From: Methylococcaceae bacterium | GTDB lineage: Bacteria; Pseudomonadota; Gammaproteobacteria; Methylococcales; Methylomonadaceae | Direction: 5' to 3' | NCBI GenBank assembly: GCA_005779525.1 | Contig: SXIZ01000060.1 | Span: 1 to 8,117, forward strand | Length of the DNA: 8,117 bases | In this document: positions 1-5,329 of the stretch, in pieces | Position numbering within the stretch: position 1 is the stretch's first letter | Layout: each line of letters starts with the position of its first letter | Made by a program: the position numbers and the translations under genes | Notes under the pieces: model-generated | What the model was told of the DNA's origin: nothing | Database searches by the model: none | Seen by the model: the letters and a program-made list of their open reading frames with translations, nothing else

Positions 1-1129
1 GGATCATTTCAAATGCTGGGATATTTGCTTTGCCGTAACGCGTATGCGGTATGCGGGAATAGGGTAGGTCAAATACGCCATCCATTTCTGGAGTGCTTAA
101 TGGTATAGGCGGCGGGTTAATCCAGACCCAACGCTGTCCATGTTGTTGCACCAAGGTTCGGGCATTGCCAGGATTGGTTTCACCATGCATGACACGAGAA
201 GCATGCGCATAGAGTATCGGATCATCCTTCACTTTTTCGTAACTCGGCAGCATGATGACGGTATGCTCACGCAACATTTGCTTGGCCATTTTGGGGCTAA
301 AGCTAATAGGTTGCTCGCCAGATGACAAGGTACTTTCTGCTGGAGCAATAGCACAGGCAGGTTCTTCTTGATAAGGATTCTGCGGCAGACTGAGATGTCC
401 AGGCTTATCAATTTCAGTTGAGTATTTTATCGCCCAATCCGTAGGAAGTTGTTTGACAAAATGTACCGTACCACGAATGCCAGTTAAGGCACTGATCGGC
501 TCGCCAGCGGCTAAACGATGGGCAATTTCGACAATTTGGCGCTCGGCATTCCCATAAACTAATAAATCCGCCTTTGAATCTAAGAGCACCGATTTGCGCA
601 CGGTATCAGACCAATAATCATAATGCGCAATCCGCCGCAAACTAGCTTCGATGCCACCAATAATAATCGGAACGTCTTTGAAAGCCTCGCGACAACGGTG
701 CGAATACACGTTGACCGCACGGTCAGGGCGTTTGCCCGCCGCACCTTCTGGGGTGTAGGCATCATTAGAACGAATTTTTTTATCCGAGGTGTAACGGTTG
801 ACCATGGAATCCATATTGCCGCCAGTCACCCCAAAAAAAAGATTGGGTTTACCCAGCACGCGAAAAGCTTCGGCACTGGTCCAGTCAGGCTGAGAAATAA
901 TACCCACGCGAAACCCTTGAGCTTCGAGTAAACGACCAATTAACGCCATACCAAAACTGGGATGATCAATATAAGCATCTCCCGTAACTAAGATAATATC
1001 GCAGCTGTCCCACCCCAATTGCTGCATTTCTGTGCGCGACATCGGGAGTTCTTTGGCGGGTCCAAAACGTTTGGCCCAATATTTCCGATAACTGAAGAGG
1101 TTGGCGGTACTTGCGGGTATCATGCTCAT
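1..1129 (-). CDS. ygiQ: YgiQ family radical SAM protein (UPF0313), N-terminal part, cut by window edge
   Basis: The frame is open from the ATG at 1129 to the left edge, giving 376 codons of a protein that is about 740 residues in E. coli. The translation matches the YgiQ N-terminal domain closely: WDSCDIILVTGDAYIDHPSF near residue 40, then GKPNLFFGVTGGNMDSM, DAYTPEGAAGKRPDRAVNVY, GGIEASLRRIAHYDYWSD near residues 153-170, and DSKADLLVYGNAERQIVEIA. The last residues visible are the FDLPYSRIPHTRYG region. In this family the CxxxCxxC motif that binds the radical SAM [4Fe-4S] cluster follows within a few residues, so it lies just outside the window. The function of the family is not settled; it is an inferred cytosolic radical SAM enzyme. 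The start at 1129 is chosen because its ATG overlaps the TGA of the upstream gene (ATGA, 1126-1129). There is no clear Shine-Dalgarno site, which fits translational coupling. A second in-frame ATG lies at 1123. Confidence 0.95.
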   Translation of the reverse strand, partial: MSMIPASTANLFSYRKYWAKRFGPAKELPMSRTEMQQLGWDSCDIILVTGDAYIDHPSFGMALIGRLLEAQGFRVGIISQPDWTSAEAFRVLGKPNLFFGVTGGNMDSMVNRYTSDKKIRSNDAYTPEGAAGKRPDRAVNVYSHRCREAFKDVPIIIGGIEASLRRIAHYDYWSDTVRKSVLLDSKADLLVYGNAERQIVEIAHRLAAGEPISALTGIRGTVHFVKQLPTDWAIKYSTEIDKPGHLSLPQNPYQEEPACAIAPAESTLSSGEQPISFSPKMAKQMLREHTVIMLPSYEKVKDDPILYAHASRVMHGETNPGNARTLVQQHGQRWVWINPPPIPLSTPEMDGVFDLPYSRIPHTRYGKANIPAFEMI

Positions 1130-1929
1130 GAAGTGATTATTTTACTGGTCGAATGAATGTTATGGCGTTTGAATTCCCGTAAAAATGCGGAAAATTCGAT
1201 TTGGTGGCATGCTTCTAGTTGCTGGGCACGTTCACGCAAGCGTTTCATGGAGCAACAAGCCACATTTTCAGCAAAAGCAAATCCAATAATATTACCTTTG
1301 TCGGGGACGGGTAAAAACAACAGGCGGGCATTAAAACTTTGCCCTAGCCACCAGGATATTTTATCAAACAATGCCTTATCTGAGCGCCATAAGTTGAGAA
1401 TTAAAATCCCATCGCTACGTAGGACGTTTTTACAGGCATCAAAAAAAGCGGGATTACATAAGGATTCCGCCATGCCTTCATGGTCGAAGGCATCTAAAAT
1501 CAATAAATTAAATTGATTTTCTAAACTTTCACTACGTTGTCGAACATATAAACCGCCATCCTCGATGATAATTTTCAAACGTGGGTCCAACGGCAGTTCA
1601 AAATGACTACGCGCGATTTTCACTACGCTTTTGCGATATTCCACCGCTTTAATCTGCACTTGCTCGAAATGATGCAGCAGATATTTGGTAATAGATCCCC
1701 CACCCAAACCAATGATCAACACTTTCTCAGGCGCATCGGTAAACAGCAACCAGGCCATCATGGCACGCACATAGCTGAGTTCTAAAATATCCGGGGCAAT
1801 TAACCGCATACTGCTTTGTCGAGCGGGAGAGCCAAAGTGCAGCGAGCGTACGCCTTGGGTTTCGATGACTTCCAAGATGCCGTCATCATCATGAGATTCA
1901 TGCAGTAATTGACCTTCGTATTTGTACAT
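1126..1929 (-). CDS. Spermidine synthase-like (Rossmann-fold) protein
   Basis: 267 residues in the spermine/spermidine synthase superfamily. A short beta-rich N-terminus includes ARQSSMRLIAPDILELSYVR (37-56), followed by nucleotide-binding motif I VLIIGLGGGS (70-79), the acidic residue E97 in KAVEYRKSV, D124 in IIEDGG, and LILDAFDHEG (143-152) at the position of the catalytic DxxD loop of aminopropyltransferases. The canonical GGGDG of true spermidine synthases is GGGSI here, so the Asp after the glycines is Ser. The protein is shorter than typical SpeE (about 285-290) and no speD lies nearby. It is probably a SAM- or decarboxylated-SAM-binding relative rather than a proven polyamine aminopropyltransferase. 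The TGA overlaps the ygiQ ATG, so the two are probably translated from one mRNA. ATG 1929 is the only start available, because an in-frame stop lies at 1972-1974. No signal peptide is seen, so the protein is likely cytosolic. Confidence 0.85.
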   Translation of the reverse strand: MYKYEGQLLHESHDDDGILEVIETQGVRSLHFGSPARQSSMRLIAPDILELSYVRAMMAWLLFTDAPEKVLIIGLGGGSITKYLLHHFEQVQIKAVEYRKSVVKIARSHFELPLDPRLKIIIEDGGLYVRQRSESLENQFNLLILDAFDHEGMAESLCNPAFFDACKNVLRSDGILILNLWRSDKALFDKISWWLGQSFNARLLFLPVPDKGNIIGFAFAENVACCSMKRLRERAQQLEACHQIEFSAFLREFKRHNIHSTSKIITS

Positions 1930-2003
1930 AAAACGCTGCGAGCTGATTGTTCGGTATTCGGAGTTATTACTTTAAGACGCTTGAATTCTGGAATTACAAC
2001 CCA

Positions 2004-2032
2004 AGTATAAAGTGATGTGAGTGAATTGTGCA
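2004..2032 (-). promoter_or_regulatory. Candidate sigma70 promoter for the spermidine synthase-like gene and ygiQ
   Basis: Read on the minus strand, TGCACA (2032-2027, 4 of 6 matches to TTGACA) is followed after 17 bp by TATACT (2009-2004, 5 of 6 matches to TATAAT). Transcription would begin near 1997, giving a leader of about 68 nt before the ATG at 1929. Spacing and the -10 box are good and the -35 box is moderate. The assignment rests on consensus matching only. Confidence 0.4.
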
Positions 2033-2035
2033 TTA

Positions 2036-2062
2036 TTTACACAGTTCGCGTAAAATTAAAAG
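2036..2062 (+). promoter_or_regulatory. Weak candidate promoter for the small exported protein gene
   Basis: TTTACA (2036-2041, 5 of 6) is followed by TAAAAG (2057-2062, 4 of 6) with a short 15-bp spacer. An alternative pairing is TTGTGC (2026-2031) with TAAAAT (2051-2056) at a long 19-bp spacer. Neither is convincing. A promoter is expected somewhere in this divergent gap because the genes on both sides point outward. Confidence 0.25.
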
Positions 2063-2092
2063 CACAGACTGTTAATGCATGGGATAAAAAAA

Positions 2093-2491
2093 ATGAAAAT
2101 ATTAATTTGGACACTGTTGTTGATGGCTAGTTATTCAGCTTTTGCTGAAGATGCCAAACCAGAAGAAGCTAAAAAAAGCGAATGGCAAAATACGTCACTC
2201 AGCGAGGAAACCATTAAAAAAATCCAAATGGCTAAATATGAATATAACAAATGCGTGATGGAGGAAATGAAAAAATCTGATTACGTGAAGGTAGATTCGC
2301 GCCACGCTACCGATAGCATAATTAAAAGTTGTGAGTCGGTATTAGCTGATATGCGGGAAGTGTATTTGGATCAAGAAGTACCCGAAGTCGTGGCAGATAG
2401 ACATTTAAAACAAATGCGTATCCAAACCACCCGCGCTGTATTGCAACAATTAATGTTTAACGATGCCGCACGTAAAGCGTCTGGAAAATAA
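2093..2491 (+). CDS. Small exported protein of unknown function with two cysteines
   Basis: 132 residues. I do not recognise the family. The N-terminus MKILIWTLLLMASYSAFA (1-18) is a typical Sec signal peptide with a likely cleavage after the AFA motif, giving a mature protein of about 114 residues in the periplasm. The mature part is highly charged and looks helical, with no beta-rich or membrane segment. It has two cysteines, C54 in YEYNKCV and C80 in IIKSCES, spaced so that a disulfide between two helices is possible. The C-terminal half (ADRHLKQMRIQTTRAVLQQLMF) looks like an amphipathic helix. An ATG at 2075 is in frame but would put six extra residues (MHGIKK) before the signal peptide and has no ribosome site. 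The start at 2093 has GGGA (2081-2084) 8 nt upstream and is preferred. The gene lies 75 bp upstream of the DUF2760 gene on the same strand, so co-transcription is possible, and no terminator is seen between them. Confidence 0.8.
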   Translation: MKILIWTLLLMASYSAFAEDAKPEEAKKSEWQNTSLSEETIKKIQMAKYEYNKCVMEEMKKSDYVKVDSRHATDSIIKSCESVLADMREVYLDQEVPEVVADRHLKQMRIQTTRAVLQQLMFNDAARKASGK

Positions 2492-2566
2492 TAGCCGCAC
2501 GCTTGTTCTATGATCGGTCTAACTCACTGATTAAAATAATAATAATTAAAATCATCACCTGAATTT

Positions 2567-3220
2567 ATGAATACTGAATTTGCTATTGATTTATCTTTGC
2601 AACCGACGACCTTGGATTTATGGCACGTCTGTCTTGCAGGCACCGTCTTGGTATTGGCACTGTTACTCATTGTTTTGCTTCTGATCATGGTCATTAGCTT
2701 GGCGCGGAGAAAACCGGAAGTAATTGCCCCCGTGGTCCAAGCCCCCCCTGCACAGCCGGAAGTTAGAATAGTCGAGAAAATTGTCGAAGTTGAAAAAATT
2801 GTGCAAGCCCCTGCCCCGGAACCGATTATTTTGAAAGAAGCAACACCAGATGCAGCTTTACAATTACTGGCTTTGTTACAAAAGGAAGCCCGTTTTATTG
2901 ATTTTATTCAAGAGGATGTGGGGGCGTTTGGTGATGCCGATGTGGGTATTGCTGCCCGTGTCGTTCATGCAGGCTGTGTCAAAGCCATTAACGAACATTT
3001 TACGTTGAGCTCGGTCCGCGCTGAGGCTGAAGGTAGTAAACTGACTTTAGCAAAAGACTTTGATGCCACCCAGGTTCGCTTAACCGGAAATATTGTTGGA
3101 CAACCCCCATTTACGGGAACCTTGATTCATAAAGGTTGGCAGGTAACGGACATTCGGCTGCCGAAATTAACTCAAGGACATAATGCAAAAATTGTGGCAC
3201 CTGCCGAGGTAGAACTGTAA
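2567..3220 (+). CDS. DUF2760 domain protein, membrane-anchored, Hsp70-associated
   Basis: 217 residues. A short N-terminus is followed by one strongly hydrophobic segment (about 19-46, WHVCLAGTVLVLALLLIVLL and on to ARR) ending in positive charge, consistent with a single inner-membrane anchor. A Pro/Ala/Val/Glu-rich linker with a repeated EKIVEVEKIV pattern spans about 50-90. A globular domain of DUF2760 type spans 95-217: DAALQLLALLQKEARFIDF, then EDVGAFGDADVGIAARVVH, then VRLTGNIVGQPPFTGTLIHK near the C-terminus. The biochemical role of DUF2760 is unknown. From family knowledge it is usually encoded next to an Hsp70-like ATPase, as here, where its TAA shares a base with the next gene's ATG. 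My inference is that it tethers or adapts the Hsp70 at the cytoplasmic face. No Shine-Dalgarno site precedes the ATG; the upstream 30 nt are AT-rich. Confidence 0.88.
   Translation: MNTEFAIDLSLQPTTLDLWHVCLAGTVLVLALLLIVLLLIMVISLARRKPEVIAPVVQAPPAQPEVRIVEKIVEVEKIVQAPAPEPIILKEATPDAALQLLALLQKEARFIDFIQEDVGAFGDADVGIAARVVHAGCVKAINEHFTLSSVRAEAEGSKLTLAKDFDATQVRLTGNIVGQPPFTGTLIHKGWQVTDIRLPKLTQGHNAKIVAPAEVEL
3206..3210 (+). promoter_or_regulatory. Ribosome binding site of the Hsp70-family gene
   Basis: GAGGT lies inside the end of the DUF2760 gene, 9 nt before the ATG at 3220. With the TAATG stop/start overlap (3218-3222) it fixes the start of the Hsp70 gene and suggests reinitiation or coupled translation. 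Confidence 0.7.
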
Positions 3221-5259
3221 TGGGCTTATTTGATCATGTAAAATCAAGCTTAACACCGCCTGAAACTAAACCAACTCAGCCAAATGCTGCGACTGAAGTC
3301 AATCCTCCCTCTTTAGAGACGCCAGCACCTGATACTTCGGGCCCTAACTCAGCCATTGAGAGTCCTCCTATGGCTCCTAGTTCATCGTCGCAAGAGCATG
3401 CCGTGGTGTCGTCTACGGATGGCGCACCAAGATTCTCTGTGGGTATCGATTTAGGTACCACCCACTGCGTCTTATCCTATGTGGATTTAAGTCAGGTCTA
3501 TGAAGAAAACTATCAGCAACCCGTGATGGCAATTCCACAGTTAACTTCGCCCGGGATTGTGGAAGACAAATTACAATTACCGTCGTTTTTATACCAAGCA
3601 CATGCCGCTGAAATTGCTCCTGGCGCAACTGCGCTTCCCTGGACCCCGCAACCAGAATTTTTGGTGGGTGAAATCGCACGTAATTTAGGCGCTAAAACCC
3701 CGCTACGTTTAGTTGCCAGTGCTAAAAGCTGGTTATGCCATGCTGGGGTCGATTGCAAAGCTCCGATTTTACCGCCTGATGCCCCAGAAGATGTTGCCCA
3801 AGTTTCACCCTTTACGGCGACTAAAGCCTATTTACAACATTTGCACGATGCTTGGCAGGAAAAGTTTCCCGCAGCTCCCTTATCGCAACAAGATGTAACG
3901 ATTACGGTTCCAGCATCCTTTGATCCCGCCGCCCGTGAGTTAACAGTTGAAGCTGCCCGTGCAGTCGGCTTGGGACAGGCAATTCTGTTAGAAGAACCAC
4001 AAGCTGCCTTGTACAGTTGGATTGAACGTAGTCAGGGCGATTGGCGTAAACAAGCGCAGGTCGGTGATGTGATTTTGGTGATAGACGTGGGTGGAGGCAC
4101 CACTGACTTATCATTGATCGCAGTTACACAACATGACGGTAATCTCGAACTGACCCGTATTGCAGTTGGGGATCATATTTTGCTTGGCGGCGATAATATG
4201 GATTTGGCCTTGGCCTATACGCTCAAAGCCAAATTAGAAGTCGAGGGCAAACGCTTAGAACCCTGGCAAGTTCAAGGCTTAACCCAAGGCTGCCGCGATG
4301 CTAAAGAAAAAATCTTCAGCAACACTAACGTCGATAATGTTCCGTTGGTAGTCCCGAGTCGCGGCTCGTCGTTGATTGGCGGTACGCTGCGCACTGAGCT
4401 AACTCGCGAAGAAGTCAACCGAGTCTTAGTCGAAGGCTTCTTACCGCAAGTTGCCGTGACTGAAAAGCCGTTTAGTCGGCCACGTGCGGGTTTACGTTCT
4501 GTAGGCTTACCTTATGCCCAAGATGCAGCCATCACCCGGCATTTAGCAGCGTTTTTATCTAAGCAAGTAAACGCCTCTGTCGAACTGCCCGATGTCAATT
4601 TGCCCCCCAACGCCAGCTTCTTGCATCCTACTGCCGTATTATTTAATGGCGGGGTATTAAAAGCGGAAGCGCTCGCTACCCGTCTAATGCAGGTGTTGAA
4701 TGACTGGCTACGTAACGAGCAATCTCCAGAAGCACGTTTGCTTGCAGGCGCAGATTTAGATCTCGCCGTCGCGCGGGGTGCCGCCTATTTTGGGCATGTG
4801 CGTAAGGGCGATGGTGTGCGCATCAAAGGCGGTACGGCAGCATCCTATTATGTGGGTATTGAAAGTGCGATGCCTGCAATTCCAGGCTTACCCCCCGAGA
4901 TTCAAGCCTTATGTATTGCACCCTTTGGCATGGAAGAAGGTAGCGAAGAGAACTTGCCCGATGATGAATTTGGTTTGGTGGTCGGTGAGCCCGTGCGTTT
5001 CCGCTTTTTTGCGTCGAATGTGCGTCGCGAAGATCAAGTCGGTTCGCGTTTGGATTATTGGTCAGAGGAAGAATTGGAAGAGCTGGATGAAATTGAAATC
5101 ACTCTGCCCGAAGAAGGTCGTAAAGCCGGTGAAGTGGTGCGCGTCCATTTATGTGCCGCCGTCACTGATGTCGGTACGCTAGAATTACAAGCCGTTTCAC
5201 AGCAAGATGGCACTCGCTGGAAAATTCAGTTTGACGTCCGCGCGGGTGAAGAAGTTTAA
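3220..5259 (+). CDS. Hsp70-family ATPase (DUF2760-associated, lidless)
   Basis: 679 residues. The first ~70 are Pro/Ser/Thr/Ala-rich and probably disordered. The actin-like ATPase domain then begins: phosphate-1 loop FSVGIDLGTTHC (72-83), family-typical LVASAKSWLCHAGVDCKAPI, VTVPASFDPAARELTVEAAR-like segment, LLEEPQAALYSW, phosphate-2 loop VIDVGGGTTDLS (287-298), LLGGDNMDLALA, then the adenosine motif AVLFNGGVLKAE (472-483) and connect-2 DLAVARGAAYFG (514-525). The remaining ~155 residues (IAPFGMEEGSE, VVGEPVRFRFFAS, an acidic SEEELEELDEIE stretch, then KIQFDVRAG) resemble a beta-sandwich substrate-binding-like domain. No helical lid or EEVD-type tail follows, so this is not DnaK. No dnaJ or grpE lies beside it. 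It is likely a cytosolic ATPase working with the membrane-anchored DUF2760 protein whose gene it overlaps by one base. The substrate is unknown. Confidence 0.93.
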   Translation: MGLFDHVKSSLTPPETKPTQPNAATEVNPPSLETPAPDTSGPNSAIESPPMAPSSSSQEHAVVSSTDGAPRFSVGIDLGTTHCVLSYVDLSQVYEENYQQPVMAIPQLTSPGIVEDKLQLPSFLYQAHAAEIAPGATALPWTPQPEFLVGEIARNLGAKTPLRLVASAKSWLCHAGVDCKAPILPPDAPEDVAQVSPFTATKAYLQHLHDAWQEKFPAAPLSQQDVTITVPASFDPAARELTVEAARAVGLGQAILLEEPQAALYSWIERSQGDWRKQAQVGDVILVIDVGGGTTDLSLIAVTQHDGNLELTRIAVGDHILLGGDNMDLALAYTLKAKLEVEGKRLEPWQVQGLTQGCRDAKEKIFSNTNVDNVPLVVPSRGSSLIGGTLRTELTREEVNRVLVEGFLPQVAVTEKPFSRPRAGLRSVGLPYAQDAAITRHLAAFLSKQVNASVELPDVNLPPNASFLHPTAVLFNGGVLKAEALATRLMQVLNDWLRNEQSPEARLLAGADLDLAVARGAAYFGHVRKGDGVRIKGGTAASYYVGIESAMPAIPGLPPEIQALCIAPFGMEEGSEENLPDDEFGLVVGEPVRFRFFASNVRREDQVGSRLDYWSEEELEELDEIEITLPEEGRKAGEVVRVHLCAAVTDVGTLELQAVSQQDGTRWKIQFDVRAGEEV

Positions 5260-5273
5260 CGCGCCTTAAAATG

Positions 5274-5309
5274 TAGGCATCGATTACGCAACACGGTAAT
5301 AGATGCCTG
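5274..5309. terminator. Hairpin between convergent genes, possible bidirectional terminator
   Basis: AGGCATC (5275-5281) pairs with GATGCCT (5302-5308), and ATTAC (5283-5287) pairs with GTAAT (5296-5300). One G/A mismatch separates the two helices, the loop is 8 nt, and a T/G wobble extends the base. It lies 15 bp after the Hsp70 stop and 21 bp after the glgP stop on the other strand. There is no T-tract on the plus side. On the minus side ACATTTTAA follows, which is only a weak T-run. The position suits a shared terminator, but intrinsic efficiency may be low. Confidence 0.45.
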
Positions 5310-5329
5310 ACTTAGCTGTTAAATGCGGG

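Noticed and set aside
580..931. Open frames at 580-765 (minus) and 623-931 (plus) inside ygiQ
   Set aside because: They lie in other frames of a gene whose own frame matches YgiQ throughout. Their products show no recognisable domain.
2016..2030. TGTGA-N6 pattern suggesting a CRP site
   Set aside because: The second half is TGTGC instead of the inverted TCACA, so there is no palindrome.
1800..2033. Minus-strand frame of 77 codons spanning the start of the spermidine synthase-like gene
   Set aside because: It overlaps the coding start and the promoter candidate in another frame, and its product has no domain-like pattern. It is taken as a shadow.
4778..5182. Plus-strand frame of 134 codons inside the Hsp70 gene
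   Set aside because: It is a +1 shadow of the conserved Hsp70 C-terminus. Its product is rich in Trp, Cys and Met in a pattern typical of out-of-frame translation.
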